Numbered from the stretch's first letter, positions 1-7,600 are shown. The stretch is 8,565 nucleotides of DNA from Burkholderiales bacterium RIFCSPHIGHO2_12_FULL_61_11 (GCA_001770785.1 MERZ01000135.1:1-8565); one strand, 5' to 3'. Notes: generated by a model not told the origin, from the letters alone. Program-made: numbers and translations.

Positions 1-1
1 G

Positions 2-592
2 ACCAACCACCTCGACCTGGCCACCCGCGAAGCACTCTCGATGGCGCTCAACGAGTTTGAAGGCACGGTGATGCTGGTCAGCCACGACCGCGCGCTGCTG
101 CGTGCCGTCTGTGACGAGTTCTGGATGGTCTCGCAAGGTGGGGTTGAGCCGTTTGACGGCGACCTGGACGACTACCAGAAGTATTTGCTGGACCATGCCA
201 AGCGCCAGCGCGAAGAAGCCAAAAAATCGACCAGCAACGCAGCGCAAGCGGCGGCAAGCACTCTCAAAAACGCAGCGGCCAGCTCCTGTTCCGCCGCCGC
301 TACAGCCACTTTGGATGCAAAAAAACCGGCCAGCAAGAAAGAGGATGCGCAGCGCCGCCAGCAGCAATCGGACACAACCAAACCGCTGCGCAAGGAACTG
401 GAAAAGATAGACCGCCAGATGCAGGCCCTGAGCAGCGAGCGCGACAGCCTGCAAACCCTGCTGACCCGCACCAGCATCGCCGCGGAAATTGTCCAGACCG
501 GCAAGCGCTTGAAGACGATTGAAAACGACTTGGGCACGCTGGAAGAGCGCTGGCTGGAACTGACCGAGCAGATTGAGACTGCCACGGTGTAA
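2..592 (+). CDS. ABC-F family ATPase, C-terminal part (YheS-type)
   Basis: The gene enters from the left edge; 196 residues are visible. They begin with TNHLD, the D-loop segment that follows Walker B in ABC-F proteins. The H-switch SHD is at visible residues 27-29, and the second nucleotide-binding domain ends near GDLDDYQ. An Ala/Ser/Lys-rich low-complexity linker (about 76-112) leads to a charged C-terminal coiled coil (about 126-192) beginning near PLRKELEKIDRQM. ABC-F proteins are soluble twin-ATPase factors without membrane domains; many act on the ribosome E site. The C-terminal coil with a PLRKE-type start resembles YheS more than Uup or EttA. No transporter membrane domain should be expected. 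The subfamily call is inference, because the N-terminal two thirds lie outside the window. The gene ends with TAA, and no clear terminator hairpin follows. Confidence 0.9.
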   Translation, partial: TNHLDLATREALSMALNEFEGTVMLVSHDRALLRAVCDEFWMVSQGGVEPFDGDLDDYQKYLLDHAKRQREEAKKSTSNAAQAAASTLKNAAASSCSAAATATLDAKKPASKKEDAQRRQQQSDTTKPLRKELEKIDRQMQALSSERDSLQTLLTRTSIAAEIVQTGKRLKTIENDLGTLEERWLELTEQIETATV

Positions 593-649
593 AGTAGGTT
601 TTTTAGCTCGCTGCTGTCGACCTTTAACCAGTTTGAAGGATCATGAACC

Positions 650-1183
650 ATGCCAAGCACTCTGCATAGAGCCCATGATGACACGCTTGACGCGGCGCTG
701 GCTGCCGCGGTCAAACGCAGCCGCAAACTGCTCAACAAGCGCGCCATGGTCGCCGCCGCAGCCAGCGCCATGCCGGTGCCAGGGCTTGACTGGGCAGTAG
801 ACGCCGCCCTGCTTTCACGGCTGATTCCAGAAATCAACAGGGAGTTTGGCTTGACGCCCAGCCAGCTCGACCAACTCGATCCCAAAAAGCGTGATCAGGT
901 CCAGAAAGCCGTCACCATGGTGGGCTCGGTACTGATAGGAAAATTTATCAGCCGGGAGCTGGTCTTCAAAGCCGCGACCAAAGTCGGCGTGCGCATGAGC
1001 ACCCGGCAGCTTGCAAAATTTGTTCCTTTTGCGGGGCAAATCGTGTCAGCGGCCGTAGGCTATGCAGCGATTCGATATCTTGGTGAAGCGCACATGAAGG
1101 ATTGCATTTGGGTGGCCAGGCAGGCGCAACTGGAAGTGCCGCTGCTGGGTATTTCGAGTAAGCCTGATGCGATTTCGCCCTGA
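650..1183 (+). CDS. DUF697-like small hydrophobic protein, function unknown
   Basis: This is a 177-residue protein. The start is fixed by GAAGGA at 635-640, nine bases before ATG 650; the ATG at 643 is in another frame and stops almost at once. Hydrophobic stretches lie at about residues 33-48 (ending MPVPGLDW), 88-100 and 121-144 (LAKFVPFAGQIVSAAVGYAA). The order of a P-x-P-G-x-D turn, an amphipathic middle and a final F-x-G-x-x-V-S-A-A-V-x-Y-A helix resembles the DUF697 domain found in YcjF-like and GTPase-associated proteins. That family link is pattern recognition, not a search result. There is no signal peptide or catalytic motif. The protein may insert in or attach to the inner membrane. 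It is separated from the upstream ABC-F gene by 57 bases and could be cotranscribed with it. It ends at the edge of repeat block A. Confidence 0.75.
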   Translation: MPSTLHRAHDDTLDAALAAAVKRSRKLLNKRAMVAAAASAMPVPGLDWAVDAALLSRLIPEINREFGLTPSQLDQLDPKKRDQVQKAVTMVGSVLIGKFISRELVFKAATKVGVRMSTRQLAKFVPFAGQIVSAAVGYAAIRYLGEAHMKDCIWVARQAQLEVPLLGISSKPDAISP

Positions 1184-1225
1184 GGGACTTGCACCCCGAC
1201 TCGAGCCATGCACCATTCCGTGATT

Positions 1226-1530
1226 GCGATTGCCGCGTCGCATCCGCTCCTCTGCGTGAACCGTCTTCCGTATTCATGCGGGTCGCACGATTCCCGTCAT
1301 TGCGAGCTTCCAGTTCCGGCCCGGAACCGCACACGGACCTTGAACCAGGAATTCGTCACTGCGATTGCCGCGTCGCATCCGCTCCTCGCAATGAACCGTC
1401 TTCCGTATTCATGCGGGTCGCACGATTCCCGTCATTGCGAGCTTCCAGTTCCGGCCCGGAACCGCACACGGACCTTGAACCAGGAATTCGTCACTGCGAT
1501 TGCCGCGTCGCATCCGCTCCTCGCAATGAC
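1226..1530. repeat. 135-bp tandem direct repeat, 2.3 copies
   Basis: Copy 1 is 1226-1360, copy 2 is 1361-1495, and a partial copy 3 runs 1496-1530. By eye, copies 1 and 2 differ at only four adjacent bases (1253-1256 against 1388-1391, TGCG against GCAA). Each unit begins in the middle of a palindromic element, passes ATGAACCGTCT, then a 29-base stretch unique to this block, then a GTCATTGCGAG half-element and a segment containing GCACACGGACCTTGAACC. The period is a multiple of three, which explains why two overlapping frames stay open across it. Confidence 0.9.
1490..1530. repeat. Palindromic repeat element (about 40 bp type)
   Basis: Ten-base ends GTCACTGCGA and TCGCAATGAC form an inverted repeat with one mismatch around a GC-rich centre. 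Sister copies are at 7884-7923 (perfect ends) and 8313-8352 (one mismatch). The element could form a hairpin or cruciform. Confidence 0.75.
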
Positions 1531-1548
1531 GGCCAGCGCGGCAGTCCA

Positions 1549-1613
1549 TCGTCGAAAAAAGCGGGTTCATGGATTGCCACACTACGTTCGCAATGACAGA
1601 CGGTTCATGGAGA
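1549..1613. repeat. Block X, copy 1 of a 65-bp dispersed repeat
   Basis: This block runs from TCGTCGAAAAAAGCGGG to TTCATGGAGA. It is identical, as a reverse complement, to 8501-8565. It matches 7737-7803 except that the A-run is six here and eight there. Inside it is a minus-orientation 27-base core element (1571-1597) flanked by ten-base direct repeats GGTTCATGGA at 1564-1573 and 1602-1611. A diverged version of block Y follows (about 1612-1687), as in block B. Confidence 0.9.
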
Positions 1614-1747
1614 GCGCAGCGCGGCAATCCATGGCCCCGCTTGATCCACGATGGATCGCCATGGCCGCGGCCTCGCGATGACGAATCGGGGTCCGTCATT
1701 GGAGAGCTGTCAGTTCGGGTTAGCCCAATCTGTGGGAATCTGGCAAG

Positions 1748-4096
1748 CTATTTCTTCAGCGCCGCCAGCTTGCTGAAGGCCGACGCCATGGCGCTACCCG
1801 CTGCGGGCTGGGGCGTGCTGGGCCGCCCGCCGCCATGGTTGGCGCGATTTTGCGGACCCGGCCTTGCGCTTTCAAAGCGGTTGTCACGCGGGCCGTCGCG
1901 CCTTGCGAGGGCATCGCCCAGCTTCATGGTCAGGCCGATGCGCTTGCGCGCCACGTCAATTTCGGTGACCCGCACCTTGACGATGTCGCCGGTTTTGACC
2001 ACCTCGCGCGCGTCGTTGACAAACTTGTGGGCCAGCTGGCTCACATGCACCAGGCCATCCTGATGCACGCCGATATCGACAAACGCGCCAAAGGCCGCCA
2101 CGTTGCTGACCGTGCCTTCCAGCGTCATGCCTTCTTTCAGATCCTTGATGTCTTCAACGCCCTCGTTAAAGCGCGCCACCTTGAAGTCGGGACGCGGGTC
2201 GCGGGCGGGTTTTTCCAGCTCGGCCAGAATGTCCTTGACCGTGATGACGCCGAACTGCTCATTGGCAAACAGCTCGGGCCTCAATGTTTTGAGCATCTCG
2301 GCGCGGCCCATCAGCTCGGCCACGGCTTTGCCGGTGTGCGCCATGATTTTTTCCACCACCGAATAGGTTTCGGGGTGCACGCCAGTCATGTCGAGCGGGT
2401 TGCTGCTGGCGCGCAGTCGCAAAAAGCCGGCGCTTTGCTCAAAGGTTTTTGCGCCCAGGCCGGTCACCTTGAGCAAATCGGCGCGGCTGCCAAACGCGCC
2501 ATTCGCGTCACGCCAGCGCACCACCGACTTGGCGACCGTCTGGCTCAGGCCCGACACCCGGGCCAGCAGCGGCACGCTGGCGGTGTTCAGGTCCACGCCG
2601 ACGCTGTTCACGCAGTCTTCAACCACGGCGCTCAGGCTGCGCGCCAGGTCGCTTTGGTTCACGTCGTGCTGGTACTGGCCCACGCCGATCGATTTGGGAT
2701 CGATCTTGACCAGCTCGGCCAGCGGGTCTTGCAGGCGGCGCGCAATGCTCGCGGCGCCGCGCAGGCTCACATCCACGTCGGGCATTTCCTGGCTGGCAAA
2801 TTCGCTGGCCGAATAGACCGAGGCACCGGCTTCGCTGACCACCACGCGCTGCATGCCGTCAATCCGTTTCATCAAATCGGCTGCCAGCTTGTCGGTTTCG
2901 CGGCTGGCCGTGCCGTTGCCAATGGCGATCAGGTTGACACCGTGCTTTTCGCAAAGCTGCCCCAAAGTGTGGAGCGAGCCGTCCCAGTCCTTGCGCGGCT
3001 CGTGCGGGTAAATCGTCGCGGTTTCCACCAGCTTGCCGGTGGCATCGACCACCGCCACTTTCACGCCGGTGCGAATGCCGGGGTCCAGCCCCATCACCAC
3101 GCGCGGGCCCGCCGGAGCGGCCAGCAGCAGGTCGCGCAGGTTGTCGGCAAACACCTTGATGGCGACTCTTTCGGCGTCTTCGCGCAGCCGGGTAAACAGG
3201 TCGCGCTCCAGCGACAGGCTGAGCTTGACGCGCCAGCTCCAGGCAACGCATTTGCGGATCAAATCGTCGGCCGCCCTGCCCTTGTGGCTCCAGCCCAGGT
3301 GCAGCGCAATTTTTCCCTCGGCAATGCTGGGTTGCCCTGCTTCCGGCGGTATGGGCAGCACCAGCCTGGCGTCCAGAATTTCCAGCCCGCGGCCACGGAA
3401 CACGGCCAGCGCGCGGTGCGAGGGCACGCGGCCAATCGGCTCGTCGTAATCGAAGTAATCGCGGAACTTGGCATTCTCCAGCGTGTTTTCGTCCTTGCCG
3501 CTGACCAATTTTGACGAGAACAGGCCATCGCTCCAGAGCCATTGGCGCAGCGACTGGACCAGTGTGGCGTTTTCGGCCCAGCGCTCGCTCAGGATATCGC
3601 GCACGCCATCGAGTACGGCCTGCACGCTGGTGAAATCGTCGCCGCTTTCATTCTTTTCGGCTTTGACGTAGGCGGCAGCTTCATCAGCCGGAACCAGTGT
3701 GGGGTCGGCAAAAAGCGCATCAGCCAGCGGCTCAATGCCCGCCTCGCGGGCGATCTGGCCTTTGGTGCGGCGCTTCGGTTTGTAGGGCAGATACAGGTCT
3801 TCCAGGTCCTGCTTGGTGGCGGCCAGTTCAATGGCGGCGCGCAAGGGGGGCGTGAGCTTGCCCTGCTCTTGAATGCTCTTCAAAACGGCTTCGCGGCGGT
3901 CTTCGAGTTCGCGCAGATAGCTCAACCGGGTGTCGAGTTCGCGCAACTGAATATCATCAAGCCCGCCGGTCGCTTCCTTGCGGTAGCGCGCAATAAATGG
4001 CACGGTCGCGCCGCCATCGAGCAGCTCCACCGCAGCCTTGACCTGATGCGCCTGGGCCTTGATTTCCGCGGCAATCTGGTGGATTATTTTTTGCAT
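1748..4096 (-). CDS. tex: Transcription accessory protein Tex (RNA-binding, S1 domain)
   Basis: Tex is a conserved cytoplasmic nucleic-acid-binding protein linked to transcription and RNA metabolism. This copy has 782 residues, normal for the family. The N-terminal helical region carries TVPFIARYRKE-TGGLDD and DLYLPYKPKRRTK. The YqgF/RNase H-like fold covers about 332-450, with LDPGIRTG at 337-344. A helix-hairpin-helix region lies at about 492-562 (LNTAS, VTGLGAKTFEQSAGFLR). The S1 RNA-binding domain is at about 655-727 (GTVSNVAAFGAFVDIGVHQDGLVHVS, shown here only by its start and end: GTVSNV to GLVHVS). A flexible Gly/Arg/Pro tail completes it. ATG at 4096 (MQKIIHQIAAEI) matches the family start; a TTG at 4120 would add eight unlikely residues. 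No clear Shine-Dalgarno precedes either. It diverges from the LapA-like gene and converges on repeat block A. Confidence 0.97.
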   Translation of the reverse strand: MQKIIHQIAAEIKAQAHQVKAAVELLDGGATVPFIARYRKEATGGLDDIQLRELDTRLSYLRELEDRREAVLKSIQEQGKLTPPLRAAIELAATKQDLEDLYLPYKPKRRTKGQIAREAGIEPLADALFADPTLVPADEAAAYVKAEKNESGDDFTSVQAVLDGVRDILSERWAENATLVQSLRQWLWSDGLFSSKLVSGKDENTLENAKFRDYFDYDEPIGRVPSHRALAVFRGRGLEILDARLVLPIPPEAGQPSIAEGKIALHLGWSHKGRAADDLIRKCVAWSWRVKLSLSLERDLFTRLREDAERVAIKVFADNLRDLLLAAPAGPRVVMGLDPGIRTGVKVAVVDATGKLVETATIYPHEPRKDWDGSLHTLGQLCEKHGVNLIAIGNGTASRETDKLAADLMKRIDGMQRVVVSEAGASVYSASEFASQEMPDVDVSLRGAASIARRLQDPLAELVKIDPKSIGVGQYQHDVNQSDLARSLSAVVEDCVNSVGVDLNTASVPLLARVSGLSQTVAKSVVRWRDANGAFGSRADLLKVTGLGAKTFEQSAGFLRLRASSNPLDMTGVHPETYSVVEKIMAHTGKAVAELMGRAEMLKTLRPELFANEQFGVITVKDILAELEKPARDPRPDFKVARFNEGVEDIKDLKEGMTLEGTVSNVAAFGAFVDIGVHQDGLVHVSQLAHKFVNDAREVVKTGDIVKVRVTEIDVARKRIGLTMKLGDALARRDGPRDNRFESARPGPQNRANHGGGRPSTPQPAAGSAMASAFSKLAALKK

Positions 4097-4279
4097 GTTG
4101 GAGAAAAGTAGTCGGCTCAAAGGCGATGAATCGGGAGGAGTTTGCAGTGCGCCGGCTGGCCCTTGCCTCGCAAACTGACCTCAAGCGACGGCATTGTCCC
4201 ACAGCTAAAAATGCTTGCGGCGGTTATAGTTTCCGACGACCTTGAAGCAATTTTTTACAGTTAACCAGGAAAAACAATC

Positions 4280-4768
4280 ATGCGACTCCGCACCATTCTT
4301 TTCGCCCTTGCCCTTTTGCTTGTCGCGGCCTTCGTCGCGCTCAATGTCGACGAGTTCACGCGCGTCAGCGTATTGAGCCTGGGCTTCATGACCGTGCAGG
4401 TGTCACTGGGCTTGGTGATGCTGGTGCTGCTTGGCGCGGCTACGGCCATCTTTCTGGGCAGCGCGCTTTACATGCAAAGCACCAACCTGCTGGAAATGCG
4501 CAAGCACACGCGTGAACTCAACGTCCAGCGCGAACTGGCCGACAAGGCCGAAGCCTCGCGCTTTACCGAGCTGCGGACCTACCTGGAAACGCAAGCCGCG
4601 GCCGAACAGCAGCGGCAAGCTGCCACGGCCGCCGCCCTGACCGAAAGCTTCGCAAAGCAGCAACAAGCGCTGATGGCCCGCATCGAGCAGTCCGACAACA
4701 CCATGGCCGCCTACATGGGCCAGCTACAAGACAAACTGGATCGCGCAGTGCCGCCAGCCAGCGCCTGA
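4280..4768 (+). CDS. LapA/DUF1049-type inner-membrane protein with long coiled-coil tail
   Basis: This is a 162-residue protein. The first transmembrane segment is at about residues 5-22 (TILFALALLLVAAFVAL) and the second at about 40-64. A short polar loop with LNVDEFTRVSV separates them, the usual layout of LapA-domain (DUF1049) proteins. Residues 66-155 are charged and rich in Ala/Gln/Glu, predicted to be a cytoplasmic coiled coil. In E. coli, LapA works with LapB in lipopolysaccharide assembly control. Here no lapB or TPR gene is adjacent, and the tail is longer than in classical LapA, so functional equivalence is uncertain. The start is supported by AGGAAA about eight bases before ATG 4280. 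It diverges from tex across 183 bases that presumably hold both promoters; I could not pick out convincing boxes there. Confidence 0.8.
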   Translation: MRLRTILFALALLLVAAFVALNVDEFTRVSVLSLGFMTVQVSLGLVMLVLLGAATAIFLGSALYMQSTNLLEMRKHTRELNVQRELADKAEASRFTELRTYLETQAAAEQQRQAATAAALTESFAKQQQALMARIEQSDNTMAAYMGQLQDKLDRAVPPASA

Positions 4769-4798
4769 CCCGCGACACCGGCTTGCTTAAAGAAAATC

Positions 4799-4830
4799 AG
4801 AGCCACATTCAAATCGCCTAAACTGGCTCT
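4799..4830 (+). terminator. Weak inverted repeat after the LapA-like gene
   Basis: AGAGCCA (4799-4805) pairs with TGGCTCT (4824-4830) around an 18-base loop, 30 bases past the stop codon. No T-run follows, so it is not a good Rho-independent terminator. It could equally be an operator for the next gene or chance. Confidence 0.2.
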
Positions 4831-4909
4831 CTCAACACGGTCAGCCGACCCACCCCACATTACCAGATCAATTCGGCTGCATGCCTGAATTGGAAAGTAC
4901 TGGAACCTC

Positions 4910-5818
4910 ATGATTCGCAAGAAAAATTCTCTCTCCGCCCTCCTGCTCGCGCTGGCCCTGGCTGCGCTCTCGGCGTCACCGGCCCGCGCCGGCGAGGCGG
5001 TCACGCTGACCCACGTCCACGGCCTGTCATACAGTGCCGATGGCCAGCAGTTGCTGGTCCCCAGTCACAACGGCATCGCCGTTTACAAAGGTGGGCGTTG
5101 GTCCATGGCGGCAGGGCCAGCGCACGACTTCATGGGGTTCTCCGCCACGCGAGATGCGCTGTACAGCAGCGGCCACCCAGCGCCAGGCAGCAAGCTAACC
5201 AATCCGTTCGGCTTGATCAAGAGCCGCGATGGTGGCAAGAGCTGGCAAAAACTTGGCCTGGAAGGCGAGGCCGACTTCCACACCCTGGCAACCAGCCATG
5301 GAACCGATGCGGTGTATGTCATCAACCATGGCCCGAACTCGCGGATGAAGGAGGCAGGCATCTATTACACGCTCAACGATGGCCTGAAGTGGCAGCGCGC
5401 CGACGCCAAGGGACTGCCTGCCAAGGTGAACGTTCTGGCGGTGCATCCCACCGACGCCAAACTCGTCGCCGCGGGCGCTGATGACGGGCTGTACCTGTCG
5501 CGCAATTCGGCAGGCAGCTTCGAGCAGCCGGTCAAAGGCAAACAGGTGCTTGCCGCAAGCTTTGACCTCGACGGGAAACAACTCTGGTTCAGCGCCTATT
5601 CAGGCGAGGCGGCACTTTTCAGGATGGGCCTGAAGGCAGGCGCCAGGGCCGAGGCGGTCAAGCTGCCTGCGCTGACGCAGGACGCGGTCGCTTATATCGC
5701 GCAAAACCCCAGTCAGCCGGGCGAGATCGCCATCGCCACCTTCAAGCGGAACGTTTTTCTCAGTCAAGACCAGGGCGGCAGCTGGACGCAAATCGCCAGG
5801 GAAGGCACAACGCTGTGA
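4910..5818 (+). CDS. Exported Asp-box/BNR-repeat protein, F510_1955 glycosyl hydrolase-like
   Basis: This is a 302-residue protein with a clear Sec signal peptide: basic MIRKKN, a hydrophobic core to about residue 22, and a likely cleavage after ARA at 27. The mature part has Asp-boxes (S-x-D-x-G-x-x-W) at residues 105-112 (SRDGGKSW) and 285-292 (SQDQGGSW), with weaker ones at 154-161 (TLNDGLKW) and 197-204. These boxes mark beta-propeller folds such as sialidases and photosystem stability factors. The mature N-terminus HVHGLSYSADG resembles proteins annotated as F510_1955 family glycosyl hydrolases. Catalytic sialidase residues (an Arg triad with FRIP) are not evident, so hydrolase activity is doubtful; a periplasmic binding or scaffold role is as likely. 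The ribosome site is weak (TGGAAC before ATG). It stands alone, 141 bases after the LapA-like gene. Confidence 0.8.
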   Translation: MIRKKNSLSALLLALALAALSASPARAGEAVTLTHVHGLSYSADGQQLLVPSHNGIAVYKGGRWSMAAGPAHDFMGFSATRDALYSSGHPAPGSKLTNPFGLIKSRDGGKSWQKLGLEGEADFHTLATSHGTDAVYVINHGPNSRMKEAGIYYTLNDGLKWQRADAKGLPAKVNVLAVHPTDAKLVAAGADDGLYLSRNSAGSFEQPVKGKQVLAASFDLDGKQLWFSAYSGEAALFRMGLKAGARAEAVKLPALTQDAVAYIAQNPSQPGEIAIATFKRNVFLSQDQGGSWTQIAREGTTL

Positions 5819-5860
5819 GTCATACAGTCACGGCCTCAAACCGCGATCCGCTCCAGCGCT

Positions 5861-6119
5861 TTACTTGATGGCATGGCGCTCAAGCCGCGCGGCTTGCACC
5901 TCGCCCTCTATCTCATCGTCCGACAGCGCTGGCAAATTCAAGGCGTCAAGGCCGCGCCATGGCATCGGTGAGATGCTGCGCGGCAGCGGCACGCTGCACA
6001 CGGGCAGCCAGGAACTCCACAAAGTCCACAACCTCGGCGACGCGCTCAGGGGGCAGGCTTTGAATTTTCTGCATCAGGCCCAAAGTATTGATTTCGGTGG
6101 TTTGGGTAGTGGCCGCCAT
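5861..6119 (-). pseudogene. Frameshifted VapB-like antitoxin remnant, toxin missing
   Basis: The reading frame starts at ATG 6119, with a strong AAGGAGA a few bases upstream, and gives a 57-residue product containing LMQKIQSLPPERVAEVVDFV and FLAARVQR. This helix pattern is typical of small VapB/DUF2281-type antitoxins. It stops at TGA 5948-5946. Removing one base near 5950-5957 joins it to a frame reading GLDALNLPALSDDEIEGEV and then QAARLERHAIK, ending at TAA 5863-5861. This is the expected acidic, then basic, antitoxin C-terminus. A single-base insertion, or a sequencing error in this GC-run, is the simplest explanation. No PIN-domain or other toxin gene follows; only 42 bases separate it from the convergent Asp-box gene. 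A TTG five codons upstream is a less likely start. The exact family is uncertain. Confidence 0.65.
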
Positions 6120-6346
6120 CACACTCTCCTTCAAATGGGGGGCAAAGAATCTTACGTCTGGCGGCGGTGTTGCTACGCATCAAATACGCCTCCAGCCCTC
6201 GAAAGGGGCAAACCTTCCCTCTTGCCTTTTCCATCCATCCCAGGCCAGCCGACAATCTGCAGGGGCAAGCGGTTGCACGCCGCATTGGGCTCGCGCTTTC
6301 CTTCATACTTGGAACCTGAACCACTCACTCAAATCGGCAGCCCCCC

Positions 6347-7576
6347 ATGATCAAAACTTCAACCCACAAGAAAAAAATCAAGTTCCTCTTGCTGGAGGGC
6401 ATTCACCCCTCCGCCGTCGAGGTGCTGAAAGCGGCGGGCTACACCCACATTGAAAGCGTGCCCGGCGCGTTAAGCGATAGCGAGCTGAAGAAAAAAATCG
6501 CCGACGTGCATTTTGTCGGCATCCGCTCCCGCACCCAGCTCACGGCCGACGTGTTTGCCCATGCGGCCAAGCTGGCCGCGGTCGGCTGCTTTTGCATAGG
6601 CACCAACCAGGTTGACTTGAATGCGGCGCGCGAGCGTGGCATTGCGGTGTTCAACGCGCCGTTTTCCAACACCCGTTCGGTGGCCGAGCTGGTGCTGGCC
6701 GAGGCGATTTTGCTGCTGCGCGGCATTCCCGAGAAAAGCGCGGTGGCGCACCGTGGCGGCTGGCTCAAGTCGGCAGAAAACGCCTATGAAATTCGTGGCA
6801 AAACCCTGGGCATTGTCGGCTATGGCTCCATCGGCACGCAGCTGTCGGTGCTGGCCGAGGGGCTGGGCATGCATGTGGTGTTTTTTGACGTCGTCACCAA
6901 GCTGCCGCTGGGCAATGCCCGGCAGGTGGCAAAGCTCGGCGAACTGCTGGCGCAGTCCGATGTGGTCACCCTGCATGTGCCCGAAACCCGAGCCACGCAA
7001 TGGATGATCGGCGAGCCAGAGATTGCCGCCATGAAACCTCGCAGCGTGCTGATCAACGCCTCGCGCGGCACGGTGGTCAAAATCGAGCCCCTCGCCGAAG
7101 CGCTGCGCCAGAAAAAACTGCTGGGTGCGGCGATTGACGTGTTTCCAGTCGAGCCGCGCAGCAACAAGGAAGTCTTCGAGTCACCGTTGCGCGGCCTTGA
7201 CAACGTGATTTTGACGCCGCACGTTGGCGGCTCGACCATGGAAGCGCAGGAAAATATTGGCGTTGAAGTGGCGGAAAAGCTGGTGAAGTACAGCGACAAC
7301 GGCACCTCCACTTCCTCCGTCAACTTTCCCGAGGTGGCGCTGCCAGCGCACCCCGGCAAACACCGGCTGCTGCACATTCACCACAACGTGCCGGGCGTGC
7401 TGTCGCAAATCAACAAGGTGTTTTCCGACAACCACATCAACATTGCCGCGCAATATCTGCAGACCAATGAAGCGATTGGCTATGTGGTGATCGATATCGA
7501 TGCGGTGCACTCCGACATGGCGCTGGCCAGACTTCTCGAGGTGCCCGGCACCATCCGAAGCCGCGTTCTTTTTTGA
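6347..7576 (+). CDS. serA: D-3-phosphoglycerate dehydrogenase SerA, ACT-domain type
   Basis: SerA oxidises 3-phosphoglycerate to 3-phosphohydroxypyruvate with NAD+, the first committed step of serine biosynthesis, in the cytoplasm. The 409 residues align almost end to end with E. coli SerA (410). The substrate loop is CFCIGTNQVDL at 81-91. The Rossmann nucleotide motif GYGSIG is at 158-163. Catalytic R240 (NASRGTVV), E269 and H292 (TPHVGGST) are all in place. A C-terminal ACT domain (about 338-409) keeps the serine-contact residues H345, N347 and N365, so feedback inhibition by serine is likely. The start MIKTSTHKKKIKFLL agrees with the family. There is no obvious Shine-Dalgarno; the bases just upstream are a C-run. 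The 212-base leader shows no convincing riboswitch. The stop runs directly into repeat block B. No other serine genes are adjacent. Confidence 0.97.
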   Translation: MIKTSTHKKKIKFLLLEGIHPSAVEVLKAAGYTHIESVPGALSDSELKKKIADVHFVGIRSRTQLTADVFAHAAKLAAVGCFCIGTNQVDLNAARERGIAVFNAPFSNTRSVAELVLAEAILLLRGIPEKSAVAHRGGWLKSAENAYEIRGKTLGIVGYGSIGTQLSVLAEGLGMHVVFFDVVTKLPLGNARQVAKLGELLAQSDVVTLHVPETRATQWMIGEPEIAAMKPRSVLINASRGTVVKIEPLAEALRQKKLLGAAIDVFPVEPRSNKEVFESPLRGLDNVILTPHVGGSTMEAQENIGVEVAEKLVKYSDNGTSTSSVNFPEVALPAHPGKHRLLHIHHNVPGVLSQINKVFSDNHINIAAQYLQTNEAIGYVVIDIDAVHSDMALARLLEVPGTIRSRVLF

Positions 7577-7600
7577 TCGCGGCATGCGCGGCAATCAGGG

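Larger units (their letters stand above)
1184..1747. repeat. Repeat block A, intergenic palindromic repeat array
   Basis: This 564-base interval between two convergent genes contains no credible gene. It is filled with copies and half-copies of a family whose core starts GTCATTGCGA and ends GGCAATCC, in both orientations. Open frames crossing it exist only because the repeats lack stops; their products are repetitive peptides (CDCRVAS, HCERSAAI types) with no protein character. Lying 3' to both neighbours, the array could act as a bidirectional terminator or mRNA 3'-end barrier, as REP elements do in enterobacteria. That role is inference. Confidence 0.85.

Noticed and set aside
172..885. A 237-codon minus-strand frame opposite the ABC-F end and the DUF697-like gene
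   Set aside because: Its Ser/Ala/Leu-rich, low-complexity product crosses two genes with better evidence on the other strand.
1189..1699. Overlapping open frames in repeat block A giving tandem peptides
   Set aside because: The frames are open because the 135-bp unit is a multiple of three and lacks stops; several frames on both strands are open at once, as expected for repeats.
1835..3514. A 559-codon open frame on the plus strand opposite tex
   Set aside because: It is fully antisense to a convincing tex gene, has a His/Ala/Gly-rich composition typical of GC-rich antisense frames, and shows no recognisable domain.
4097..4120. Extended TTG start for tex
   Set aside because: It adds eight residues not seen in the family and has no ribosome-binding site; the ATG at 4096 fits the family start.
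4225..4230. TATAGT as a -10 box before the LapA-like gene
   Set aside because: No acceptable -35 hexamer lies at 16-18 bases upstream, so the match may be chance.
6135..6346. Riboswitch or attenuator in the serA leader
   Set aside because: Only a four-base stem (GCGG/CCGC) was found, with no known riboswitch core or leader peptide.
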